A stretch of 64,000 bases of DNA from Cephaloticoccus sp. (GTDB lineage Bacteria > Verrucomicrobiota > Verrucomicrobiia > Opitutales > Opitutaceae): the NCBI GenBank assembly GCA_030833445.1, contig JAURHD010000008.1:87100-151099 (forward strand). The letters run 5' to 3'. Below are positions 37,052-45,756 of this stretch, one piece after another (position 1 is the first letter of the stretch; each line of letters opens with the position of its first letter). Position numbers and translations under genes: made by a program. The notes under the pieces are model-generated. The model did not search any database, was not told the DNA's origin, and worked only from the letters and a program-made list of their open reading frames with translations.

Positions 37052-38710
37052 ATGCGACTACGTTCTATTTTTCTCCCGCTGCTCTTTGCCTCCGTCACCT
37101 TCGGCGCTTGGGCCCAGCCCATGCCGCACCGGGTCGACAAAGCCCCGGCCGAGGCTACCCTCATTCCCGTCTCTTCCAACTGGCGGTTGGATGGGGATGT
37201 GCCGGTGCATGCCACGATCCTTTCTTTGCAAGGTTTGGCCAATCGGGACTATCCCCGCATCTATTTGGAGTATCCCGATGATTGGCAATGGGAGATTGCC
37301 AAGCCTTTGATTGGGTTTCTTGAAACCCGCCATGGCGTGAGGTTTGAGCGCCTTGGCATGGATGACGTCGACGCCGCCCTGAAGCGCTATGCGAAATTCG
37401 CCAAGGGCTATGTGGTATGGGACAAGGAAGTGCGATCTTCCCTGATCGTGGCGTTTACGGTTTCAGGCATTCGGGATGCCTTGGTGGTGAATGAGGACCA
37501 GATCCCGCTCGCCGAGAAGCACGGGTTGAAACCGTTGGTGGATCTGCGCGGTATCTTCCGCGGCAAGACCGATGCGGAAATATATCAATGGGCCTACGAC
37601 CAGTATTGGGCGGAGTGTTCACGTGATTATTATGTGGTGCTCGGCGGGCATGCCGGTGCCGAGATGCAACCGGGTATCGCCGACTTCGGCGTGATGCAGC
37701 GTGCCTTCTTCAGTGATCTTTCGGCCAATCCGAAACATCCTGATGAGTTGGCCCTGCTCAAAAAGATACTCGGTGGGCAGAACAAGCACAGCACGGTCAT
37801 CGGCTGGCACTCTTACGGCAAGGACACGGAAGGGCAGCACACCACGCTGACGGGTAGCTTTGGGCTGAAGATGGAAGGTCTGCACAATTTGCCGAACATC
37901 TCTTTTACCTGTCAGATTCCGCTGACCCCAGATTTTAAGTTCAGCAACAACCATAGCGTTGCACCCGATGACAAGCTGAAGGTGGAAAAGAAAATCTACG
38001 TCGCCGCAATCGCCACGGATTCGATGGGTATTGGCGCCTGGACAAAACCGGGTCGCGGTGAGATTCCCTACGGCTGGCAGGTGTTGATGGGCTGGCTGCG
38101 GCTCAATCCGCTGGCGCTGCAATATTTCTACGAGAGCAAGCATCCGAACGACTACTTCATCGGCGGTTTGAGCGGCCCCGGCTACATGTATCCGAAATCT
38201 ATCACGGTCGCCGATTTCCCGGCACTGATGGCGGACGCCCGGAACCTGATGCAGCAGCTCGACCTGCGCGTGATGGAGATCATGGATTACTCCGAGGGCA
38301 ACCGGCACGTGGGTAACACCGACCTGCCGAAGGAATTGGTGGACCGTTATTATCACGAGTTTCCCAACGCGATCGGCTTTATCAATGGCTACGGCTCCGC
38401 TCGCACTTACGACCTGCGCGACGGCAAACCGATGATCAGTTACGACTACTACCTCGATGTGGAACGTCCCGTGGTGGAAGCTGCCGCTGATCTCGAAGAG
38501 CTGATCCAACTGAATCCCCAGCGCCCCTACTATCTGCTGATGCATGTGCGGGAGCGCAACACGGTGGAGAAGGTGCGGCAGATTTTCGACAGCCTGAGCG
38601 AACAGGTGGAGGTCGTGCCCTTGGATGTTTTTCTCAAACTGGCTGCTTCAAACCAGACCTATAAAACGCGTTACCAGCAGCCGGAAGATCACATCGACCT
38701 TAATCCGTGA
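37052..38710 (+). CDS. Secreted GxGYxYP domain protein (putative glycoside hydrolase)
   Basis: The 552-residue protein has a signal peptide (RSIFLPLLFASVTFGAWA, cleaved before QPMPHRV). It carries the namesake motif in GLSGPGYMYPKS and the N-terminal half typical of GxGYxYP proteins (ILSLQGLANRDYPRIYLEY). The family is predicted to be a carbohydrate-active TIM-barrel-like enzyme of the periplasm or cell surface; no activity has been assigned from this sequence. ATG 37052 is chosen because it opens the signal peptide; the longer frame overlaps the upstream gene. Confidence 0.85.
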   Translation: MRLRSIFLPLLFASVTFGAWAQPMPHRVDKAPAEATLIPVSSNWRLDGDVPVHATILSLQGLANRDYPRIYLEYPDDWQWEIAKPLIGFLETRHGVRFERLGMDDVDAALKRYAKFAKGYVVWDKEVRSSLIVAFTVSGIRDALVVNEDQIPLAEKHGLKPLVDLRGIFRGKTDAEIYQWAYDQYWAECSRDYYVVLGGHAGAEMQPGIADFGVMQRAFFSDLSANPKHPDELALLKKILGGQNKHSTVIGWHSYGKDTEGQHTTLTGSFGLKMEGLHNLPNISFTCQIPLTPDFKFSNNHSVAPDDKLKVEKKIYVAAIATDSMGIGAWTKPGRGEIPYGWQVLMGWLRLNPLALQYFYESKHPNDYFIGGLSGPGYMYPKSITVADFPALMADARNLMQQLDLRVMEIMDYSEGNRHVGNTDLPKELVDRYYHEFPNAIGFINGYGSARTYDLRDGKPMISYDYYLDVERPVVEAAADLEELIQLNPQRPYYLLMHVRERNTVEKVRQIFDSLSEQVEVVPLDVFLKLAASNQTYKTRYQQPEDHIDLNP

Positions 38711-38817
38711 TCCATTCCACGACGCTTTGATTTGTGATAGGGTTAGCAAGGCATCACTCTCCCTTCTAGACTCAGATCGCAGTTGCCCGTGACCCGTCTG
38801 AACGCATGATGGGCCAT

Positions 38818-39606
38818 ATGAAAAACTCATCCCTGTGGTGTGCTCTGTTCGGTCTGATGGTTTCCAGTTTTGTCTTGGCCTGTGCGGAGGAAGCGCCGGA
38901 ATTTGTCACGACGGAAACCGGCCTGCGCTATTCAATTACACGTCACGGAGACGGGGTTGCCCCGCAGAAAGGGAAGGTGGTGATTGCACACTATACCGGC
39001 ACCCTGATGGACGGCACGGTGTTCGACAGTTCGCGCAAACGTGATGAACCCTTCGCGTTTACCTTGGGTTACGGTCACGTCATCAAGGGATGGGATGAAG
39101 GCTTTGCCCTGCTGCACGTGGGCGACCAGGCGACTTTGATCATTCCACCTGAACTGGCCTACGGTCAGCGGGAGCGTCCGGACATCCCGGCTGGTTCAAC
39201 CCTGCGCTTCGAGGTGGAATTGCTCGATCTGAAAGACAAAGCGTTGTCCGACTATTTGGAGCTGACGATCAAGCGTGATGGGTTGGGTGCGGCCCTGAGT
39301 CGTTTCGTGGAACTGAAGGCATTGGATTTTGCGGACTACTACGTGAGTGAGTCTCAGTTGAATGGCTTGGGTTACACTTACCTCGGCAAGGCACAACTGG
39401 CCGAGGCGTTGGCAGTCTTTAAGCTCAACGTGGAGCTGTTTCCGACCTCGGGTAACACCCATGACAGTCTCGGCGAAGCCTTACTCGCGAGTGGCGACAA
39501 GGCCGCCGCACTGGCGGAATACCGTCAATCGCTGGCTCTCGATCCTACCAATGAGAACGCCGCCAAGGTCATTGCTGATCTGACGGTCCCTCCGGCGGTG
39601 GAATAA
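38818..39606 (+). CDS. FKBP-type peptidyl-prolyl isomerase with TPR tail, likely lipoprotein
   Basis: The 262-residue protein has a signal peptide ending in a plausible lipobox (FVLAC). Residues about 25-135 form an FKBP domain (VVIAHYTGTLMDGTVFDSS, HVIKGWDEGFALLHVGDQ, IIPPELAYGQRE, LRFEVELLDL), which speeds proline isomerisation. The C-terminal 110 residues contain TPR-like repeats (YTYLGKAQLAEALAVFKLN, SLGEALLASGDKAAALAEY), suited to protein binding. An earlier in-frame ATG at 38806 is possible; ATG 38818 gives the better signal peptide. Likely a periplasmic folding factor anchored in a membrane. Confidence 0.88.
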   Translation: MKNSSLWCALFGLMVSSFVLACAEEAPEFVTTETGLRYSITRHGDGVAPQKGKVVIAHYTGTLMDGTVFDSSRKRDEPFAFTLGYGHVIKGWDEGFALLHVGDQATLIIPPELAYGQRERPDIPAGSTLRFEVELLDLKDKALSDYLELTIKRDGLGAALSRFVELKALDFADYYVSESQLNGLGYTYLGKAQLAEALAVFKLNVELFPTSGNTHDSLGEALLASGDKAAALAEYRQSLALDPTNENAAKVIADLTVPPAVE

Positions 39607-39731
39607 GACTGCCAAGCCGGGACGGAATTTTTATTATTTGTCCTAATCAACACGAAACTTCGGTGGGGGCTTGGGAATTATATTGCGCCGGAGGTATGGA
39701 ACCTGATCGGGGGGATAAGCGTCCACTAAGC

Positions 39732-40445
39732 ATGATTTTACGACTCCCGCTTGTATTGATCGCCTTGGGTTTTATCTGGTCGACCTTGGTCAGCGCCAAA
39801 TCCGCGGTCATGCGCTTGCCCGATGAACTGGTGGCGACGGAACGAATCGCAGTCGAGGGCCGTCAAGGTTGGCGCAAACTGCAGCACCTGCGGTTTGGCG
39901 ACTTTCTGGCCGATGATGTGCAACGCTCCATCACGAAGGGCAGCGATCTGGAAATCATGGCCTATGAGGGCAGCAAGCGCCGACAAACTTTCGGTTTCAA
40001 TTTGTCGGAAAAAGGTGAACTGGTTTGGCAGGTCGTGGCGGCGACCAATCTGCATCGTCGGGCCGTGGATCTCGGGGTCGACATTGAAATGCGCAATCGC
40101 TCCGGGCTGAATGCCAATTTGGTGCCGGTGTCTACCCCCGACGTGACTTGGATTTTGGAACTCACTGAGACGGGAGAACGACCCTTGGCCGGCTCATTAC
40201 GCCATGATCACACCAAGCTATTGGTGAAAGGGATCAATCGTATGCAGGGCACGCCCTTGCCATTGGATGGCACGACCGGTTATGTTTTCGAACTGAACGG
40301 CAGTGCTTTGGCGGCGGTCGAAGTGATCAATAACGGAGCGATCTGGATCTCTCCAAAACTCGATCCCGACCTGCGTGGTCCCGTGGTCGCGGCCATGTCC
40401 ACTTTGCTGCTGTTCGATTCGTTGCGTCCGACTTTAGTGGAGTAA
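39732..40445 (+). CDS. Secreted hypothetical protein
   Basis: The 237-residue product opens with a signal peptide (LRLPLVLIALGFIWSTLVSA). The mature part is rich in beta strands and short charged turns (RFGDFLADDVQRSITKGSD, VVAATNLHRRAVDLG) and ends VVAAMSTLLLFDSLRPTLVE. No known domain is recognised. ATG 39732 is preferred to the earlier in-frame ATG because it starts the signal peptide. It is convergent with the broken VOC gene five bases away. Confidence 0.65.
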   Translation: MILRLPLVLIALGFIWSTLVSAKSAVMRLPDELVATERIAVEGRQGWRKLQHLRFGDFLADDVQRSITKGSDLEIMAYEGSKRRQTFGFNLSEKGELVWQVVAATNLHRRAVDLGVDIEMRNRSGLNANLVPVSTPDVTWILELTETGERPLAGSLRHDHTKLLVKGINRMQGTPLPLDGTTGYVFELNGSALAAVEVINNGAIWISPKLDPDLRGPVVAAMSTLLLFDSLRPTLVE

Positions 40446-40450
40446 TCTGA

Positions 40451-40826
40451 TTAGACCGGGGTGTTAATTACGGCCTCGATCCAGTAACCATCGGGATCGA
40501 GCACGAAGGCGGCGTAGTAATTCGGACCGTATTCCGTATGCAGGCCACATCCGCCGTTGTCAGTGGCCCCGTGTCGCATGGCCGCGGCATAGAACGCATC
40601 GACCGATGCCCGGTTCGGCGCCGCAAAGGCGAGGTGAAAGCCTTCCCGGGGAACGCTGATCGGTTCCTCCTGCCGTTTGAGCGCAAACTTGTCGCGGTTT
40701 TCCTCGACACCGTATCCGATGAACCAATCGCCGTCGCACACGCGACGGTAGCCGGGTGGCATCATAGAATTCCCCTGCGCGTGGCAGGTCGTTCGTGGCG
40801 AATGAGAGATGATGAAGGAGGTGCAT
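40451..40826 (-). pseudogene. Glyoxalase/VOC family protein interrupted by a frame change
   Basis: The first 23 residues, from ATG 40826 (HLLHHLSFATNDLPRAGEFY), match the start of a vicinal-oxygen-chelate domain. The rest lies in another frame (PPGYRRVCDGDWFIGYG, EGFHLAFAAPNRASVDAFY and the end FVLDPDGYWIEAVINT), which is the remainder of the same domain. The frame changes between 40755 and 40770. Intact length would be about 125 residues, normal for a one-module VOC protein. Either an assembly indel or a real mutation. Confidence 0.75.
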
Positions 40827-40842
40827 GGCGGGGTATTACCAA

Positions 40843-41325
40843 CTAGCGGTTGAGCCACCAGATGGCGGTATTGAGGGTGGTCGCGAAACTCACCCAGGCG
40901 AGATAGGGGATCCACAGGATCCCGGCGATGTGGTCGAGTCGCCAAAAGTCCCTTTGGATAATGGCAAGGGCTGACCAGAGGAGCACGATTTCGACCAAGG
41001 CCAAGCCGGGTTGCTGCAGGCCGAAAAACAGGACTGACCAGAGCGCGTTCAGACCCAGTTGGGCAAAGAATAGTCCCAGTGCCTTGTTGGCACCGGGTTG
41101 ATCCTGTTGGCGCCAGACCCGCCACGCGGCGATGCTCATCAAGGTGTAGAGCAGAGTCCACGCCGGTCCAAACACCCAGGCCGGTGGATTCCAAGCCGGT
41201 TTGTTGAGCAACGGATACCAAGTGCGCACACTTTCCGCCGTCGCATAGCCGCCAATCGCCGCCGCCGAAAAGGAGGCGATGAGAAAGCCCCCCAGGACAA
41301 ATGCGGATTGTTTGTTTGGCTTCAT
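40843..41325 (-). CDS. TspO/MBR family protein
   Basis: The 160-residue protein has five hydrophobic helices and the TspO signature WYPLLNKPAWNPPAWVFGP followed by AWTLLYTLMSIAAWRVW and later NALWSVLFFGL. TspO proteins bind tetrapyrroles and other small ligands in the membrane; many bacterial members help degrade porphyrins under stress. ATG 41325 is chosen; the longer in-frame start would add a non-conserved leader. Confidence 0.93.
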   Translation of the reverse strand: MKPNKQSAFVLGGFLIASFSAAAIGGYATAESVRTWYPLLNKPAWNPPAWVFGPAWTLLYTLMSIAAWRVWRQQDQPGANKALGLFFAQLGLNALWSVLFFGLQQPGLALVEIVLLWSALAIIQRDFWRLDHIAGILWIPYLAWVSFATTLNTAIWWLNR

Positions 41326-41360
41326 GTTGATTGCCGGTGGGCGCAAATTAGCGGTTCGAA

Positions 41361-43493
41361 TCAGGCTCGTTTGCTTTTCGGCCGCACGCCGCACTTTGAC
41401 CAGTCCCACGGCTTGAAGCCGAGTTTCAAGGCAGGGGAGTTCTGGGCGAGTCTCCAGGTCTTTTTGCCTTCGGTGAGTTTCGGATCAGCGACGATCGACA
41501 ACGAATCATGGCCCGCCTTCTTCCAGGCTGTCCAGCTGACGCGTGGCGGCACCCCGCGGTCCGTGCTGCTGGGATTAGAACTGGCGGGCAGCGGTCCCTC
41601 TGGATTCCAGAAGCAGTTGGCGTTGGAAACGAGGGCCCCTTCGGCGATGTTACCTTTGTAGCCACCGCAGAAGAGACTGTGGCTGGGGCCGACGATGATG
41701 TTGTTGAAGTAGTTCGCGCTCCATTGTCCCGGCTCAACCCGCGAGACGGAAGTCAGCGCGTTCTGTCCGCGAGCGAAGATGTTGTGCCGCACGACATTCT
41801 CGCGGGCGAAGTGAATGTTGAAAGGCGCGTCCTTGGTGTCGTGCACGAGGTTGTGCTCGATCAGCAGGTGTGACGTGCCCTCGTCGAGATAAATGCCCCA
41901 GCCGCCGTAGTCCTGTGACCAGATGTTATAGAGGTGATTGCCACGGACGACGGTCCCGGGTTGCACCCCCAGCGTGTAGATGCCGCCCATGTCGCTGAGG
42001 ATACCGGCGCCGATGTCGTGGATGAGATTATGCTCGATCCGGTTGTTGCGGGACGGCGTCTCGCGGTAGCCCCAGGTCCAGCCGGTGGAGATGCCGGTGT
42101 AGCAGGCGTGGTGAATGTGATTGTGGGCGACGATGCAATCAAAGGCATGGCCGAGAAACACGCCGACGCCCTGATGAAAGATCCGGCCGATGTGGTGGAT
42201 GTGATTATCGGTGATCGTGAGGTGCCCCGTGCGTCCATCGAGGTGGCCGTCCATATCGGTGCCGCCGCCGCGGATGCCGCCGGCGCCGAGTTCGTGGAGA
42301 TGATTGCTGATGGCGGCGCAGTCGCGACAACCTTCGTCGAATTCCAACCCATAGAGACCGGTCTGCGTGATGGTGCAGTCGTTGACCGCACAGTCGCGCG
42401 CGGCACGGAAAGTGAGTGCGCCGGGCACGCAATGGGCGGCCTGCACGCTGCCGCCGATGGGCTGGTCGACGCCGTAGGTCTGCGCTTGGTGAAATTGCGG
42501 CACATGGGCGAGCGGTGAAAACCAATCGGCGTGCCGGAAGGTGAGCCCGGTCAGCTGCAACCCGCGGATATGGGGCGTGGCGTGGGCATCACAGGCCTCG
42601 ATCGAATCATTGAAGAACGTGCCGCTGGCGCGCACGAAGGTGTGGAGCCGCGGGGCGAAGATCGCGGTGTTCTGCGGCGTTTCGCCGGGGCGGGGCAGGT
42701 AGTAGAGCCGGCCGGTCTCGCGGTTAAGATACCATTCGCCGGGTTCGGTGAGTGCCTCGAAAAGATTGTCGACGTAGTAACGTGCGAGCTCGCGGTTGCC
42801 GTAGGCGGCGGCAAACGCCTCGTAAAGATTGAACGCGGAGCGGCGGGCGAAACGCAGCCAACCCGTGCGCGGGTTCAGTTGCGGACGCGGCAGGCGTTCC
42901 TCGATCCAGTAATGCAGGACGACAAACTCGGCGTCGGGCAGGGAGTCCCAGTTTTCCACGTCGCCTGGCTTGGGTTTGAAGGTGTCACTCCCCGCAAAGA
43001 GATGTCCGGCATCCGGGTTCTTGATCTCGCCAATGTGAAAGACGTTGTTCGCGGATTTCTGTTCAGGCGCAAATTTGGGCAGACGCGCGCGCGCGGCCCG
43101 GCGGCCATTGACGAAGAGGGAACGGAAGAACCATGCGCCGGAAGCGACTTCCGGCAGGTCGAGGGTCCACTCGGTGCGGCCGTTGCGTTCGCCGACTTTC
43201 AAACCGGTCAGCTGTTGGCCACCATCGAAGACCGGATTCGCCTTGGGTGCGGCCTCATAATGCGTGTGCGAATCCAGCGGCGTAAAATCGACGGTCTCCG
43301 ACAGTTCATAGCGGCCGTCATGGACCTGCACCGTGACCGGTTCCATCAGTTTGCCGGCGGACCGCAGTGCGCGGAGGTTGTCGCGGGCACCGGCGAGCGT
43401 GGCCCAGGGACCGTCGCGACGGCTGCGGGTGGGAGTCGCGAGGCGACCGCTCCATTTATCGTTACCTTGAGGGGAGAGGTGAAAGACTTGCAT
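41361..43493 (-). CDS. Right-handed beta-helix protein, GH141-like (copy 1)
   Basis: The 710-residue protein has an N-terminal beta domain (FHLSPQGNDKWSGRLA, WATLAGARDNLRAL), a middle part with RLYYLPRPGETP, and a long right-handed beta-helix built from repeats such as LTITDNHIHHIGRIFHQG, CIVAHNHIHHACYTGIS and IEHNLIHDIGAGILSDMGG. This layout resembles glycoside hydrolase family 141 (fucosidase or xylanase members), an inference without search. No signal peptide is visible. A paralogue follows upstream in the same direction (43583-45685). Confidence 0.85.
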   Translation of the reverse strand: MQVFHLSPQGNDKWSGRLATPTRSRRDGPWATLAGARDNLRALRSAGKLMEPVTVQVHDGRYELSETVDFTPLDSHTHYEAAPKANPVFDGGQQLTGLKVGERNGRTEWTLDLPEVASGAWFFRSLFVNGRRAARARLPKFAPEQKSANNVFHIGEIKNPDAGHLFAGSDTFKPKPGDVENWDSLPDAEFVVLHYWIEERLPRPQLNPRTGWLRFARRSAFNLYEAFAAAYGNRELARYYVDNLFEALTEPGEWYLNRETGRLYYLPRPGETPQNTAIFAPRLHTFVRASGTFFNDSIEACDAHATPHIRGLQLTGLTFRHADWFSPLAHVPQFHQAQTYGVDQPIGGSVQAAHCVPGALTFRAARDCAVNDCTITQTGLYGLEFDEGCRDCAAISNHLHELGAGGIRGGGTDMDGHLDGRTGHLTITDNHIHHIGRIFHQGVGVFLGHAFDCIVAHNHIHHACYTGISTGWTWGYRETPSRNNRIEHNLIHDIGAGILSDMGGIYTLGVQPGTVVRGNHLYNIWSQDYGGWGIYLDEGTSHLLIEHNLVHDTKDAPFNIHFARENVVRHNIFARGQNALTSVSRVEPGQWSANYFNNIIVGPSHSLFCGGYKGNIAEGALVSNANCFWNPEGPLPASSNPSSTDRGVPPRVSWTAWKKAGHDSLSIVADPKLTEGKKTWRLAQNSPALKLGFKPWDWSKCGVRPKSKRA

Positions 43494-43582
43494 GAATACC
43501 ATTCAACCCAAACGCAGAGCTGTCTTACTGGCGAAAGGAAAATCGCCCAGAATACAGGTAGAAGACTTGGATGCGGTCTGAC

Positions 43583-45685
43583 CTAGCCTCGCTTCGCCTT
43601 TGGCCGCACGCCGCAGTTCGACCAGTCCCACGGCTTGAAGCCGAGTTTCAAGGCGGGTGAATTCTTCGCGAGGTTCCAGGTTTTTTTGCCTTCGGTAAGC
43701 TTGGGATCGGCGACGAGAGAGAGTTCGTCGTGACCGGCTTTTTGCCACTGGGCGAAGTTTAGGCAATGCGGGATGGCCTTATCCTTGAGGTAGCTCTCCG
43801 GATTGACACTCCGGGCGAGTTTCCCGTCAGGGAACCAGATGCAGTTGCCGTTGGAAATGAGCGCGCCCTTGGCGATGTTGCCTTGATAGCCGCTGCGAAA
43901 GAGCGATTCGCTGGGACCGAGCAGGATGTTGTTGAAGAAGCTCGCGGCGTAGTGGCCCGGATCGATGCGGCCGACGGCGACAGTGGCGCGGCGTCCGCGG
44001 GCGAAGATGTTGTATCGAGCGACGTTCTCGCGCCCATAGTGAATATGGAAACCGGAGTCGCGAGTGTCGTGGACGAGGTTGTGTTCAACGAGGACGTGCG
44101 CGGTGCCCTCGTCGAGGTAGACGCCCCAACCGCCGTAATCGTGCGACCAGATGTGGTGGAGGTGATTGCCGCGGATGATTGTGCCCGGTTGGATGCCGAG
44201 GGTGTAGATGCCTCCCATGTCGCTGAGGAGGCCGGCGCCAATGTCGTGGATGAGATTCGCCTCGACGCGATTGTGGCCCGTGATCGTGTCGCGGTAACCC
44301 CAGGTCCAACCGAGGGAGATGCCGGTGTAGCACGTGTCGTGAATATGATTGTGCGCTATGACGCAGTCGGCGGCGTTGGTCAGCAGGACGCCGATGCCTT
44401 GGTGAAAGATCCGCCCGATGTCGTGGATGTGATTGTCGGTGATCGTGAGGTTGCCGGTGCGGCGGGCACCCATACCGTCGAGATCGGCGCCGCCCATGCG
44501 GATGCCACCGGCGCCGAGGTCGTGGAGATGATTGCCGGTGGCGGCGCAATCGCGACAACCATACCCGAACTCCACGCCGTAAAGGCCGAGCTGTTCGAGG
44601 GTGCAATCGGCCACGCGGCAGTCCCGGGCGGCCCGAAAGAGCACGGCGCCGGGCACGGCAATCGCGGCCTGCACACTGCCGCCGATGGGGAGATCCTGGC
44701 CCTCAAGGGAATCGTGCGAAGGAATGTGTTTCTCGGTGAGCGGTGAAAACCAATCGCCGTGGCGGAAAGTCAGCCCGACGAACTCAAGACCCTGCACATA
44801 CTTGGTGCCATGCACATCCAGGCGATCGCCGGATTCACCGAAGACACTGCCCACGGCGCGAATGAACGAATGCAGCCGCGGCGCGAAGATTTCGGTGGTC
44901 TCCGGGGTTTCGCCCGGTCGCGGCAAGTAGTAGAGCCGGCCGGTCTCGCGACTGAGATACCATTCGCCGGGTTCGGTCAGCGCCTCGAAAAGATTGTCGA
45001 TGTAGTAACGGGCGTGCTCGCTGCCGTGCGACTCATAGAGACAGAAGGCCGAACGGCGGGCGAAGCTGATCCAGCCGGTGCGGGGATTAAGAGCGGGCTT
45101 GGGCAGGCGCTCCTCAATCCAATAATGCATCACCACGAACTCGGCGTCGGGCAGGGAGGCCCAGTCGGCGGAGATGTTGCCGGCTGCGGGCTTGAACGTA
45201 TCGCGACCGTCACCGAGGCCGTGCTTTTCCGGTTCGAGCATTTCGCCGACGCGCAAGACGTTGCCGCCACCCTTGAGGTCCGGGGTGAACTTCGGGAAGC
45301 GCGCCCGGGGCGCCCGTCGGCCGTTGACGAAGAGGGAACGGAAAAAACGTTTGCCCTGCACGACCTCCGGCAGATCGAGCGTCCATTCGGTGCGACCGTT
45401 GCGCTGGCCGATTTTCCAACCAGTAAGCTTTTCCGCACCATCGAAGACCGGGTTCTCCTTGGGGGCGGCCGCATAGCGCGTGTGGGAATCTTCCTGGCCG
45501 AACTTCACCGTCGCGGTCATTTCGTAGCGACCGTCGTGGACGAGGACGGTGACCGGACCGGTGACCTTGCCGGTGGCCTTCAGTCTGCGAAGATTGTCGC
45601 GGGCACCGGCGAGGGTGCGCCAGGGCTGTTTGGGGGTGCCCGCGGCGCGATCACGACCTCGTGGGTCAAGATGGTAGGTATGCAT
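43583..45685 (-). CDS. Right-handed beta-helix protein, GH141-like (copy 2)
   Basis: The 700-residue product aligns along its full length with the copy at 41361-43493; both end in the same pattern (KPWDWSxCGVRPKxKR) and share NSPALKLGF, RLYYLPRPGETP and the beta-helix repeats LTITDNHIHDIGRIFHQG and LIHDIGAGLLSDMGGIYT. ATG 45685 (MHTYHLDPRGRD) is chosen because similarity with copy 1 begins there; the upstream open frame is out of family. No signal peptide. Tandem duplication with divergence suggests related but different substrates. Confidence 0.85.
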   Translation of the reverse strand: MHTYHLDPRGRDRAAGTPKQPWRTLAGARDNLRRLKATGKVTGPVTVLVHDGRYEMTATVKFGQEDSHTRYAAAPKENPVFDGAEKLTGWKIGQRNGRTEWTLDLPEVVQGKRFFRSLFVNGRRAPRARFPKFTPDLKGGGNVLRVGEMLEPEKHGLGDGRDTFKPAAGNISADWASLPDAEFVVMHYWIEERLPKPALNPRTGWISFARRSAFCLYESHGSEHARYYIDNLFEALTEPGEWYLSRETGRLYYLPRPGETPETTEIFAPRLHSFIRAVGSVFGESGDRLDVHGTKYVQGLEFVGLTFRHGDWFSPLTEKHIPSHDSLEGQDLPIGGSVQAAIAVPGAVLFRAARDCRVADCTLEQLGLYGVEFGYGCRDCAATGNHLHDLGAGGIRMGGADLDGMGARRTGNLTITDNHIHDIGRIFHQGIGVLLTNAADCVIAHNHIHDTCYTGISLGWTWGYRDTITGHNRVEANLIHDIGAGLLSDMGGIYTLGIQPGTIIRGNHLHHIWSHDYGGWGVYLDEGTAHVLVEHNLVHDTRDSGFHIHYGRENVARYNIFARGRRATVAVGRIDPGHYAASFFNNILLGPSESLFRSGYQGNIAKGALISNGNCIWFPDGKLARSVNPESYLKDKAIPHCLNFAQWQKAGHDELSLVADPKLTEGKKTWNLAKNSPALKLGFKPWDWSNCGVRPKAKRG

Positions 45686-45756
45686 GGGGAAGCGCGAGGG
45701 AGCCAAAGTCTCCCGCGGGCCAATGGCGAAAAGAAAATAGAAGCCTTGGCCGTGGG

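Noticed and set aside
40451..41221. A 256-codon frame joining the VOC C-terminal half to sequence inside tspO
   Set aside because: Its first 150 residues are antisense-like filler over the real tspO gene; the true VOC N terminus is in another frame at 40826.
42531..43586. A 351-codon open frame on the plus strand, antisense to the first beta-helix gene
   Set aside because: It mirrors the codon pattern of the coding strand, has no recognisable domain, and similar antisense frames occur at 44759-45760 and 43766-44746 in the paralogue.
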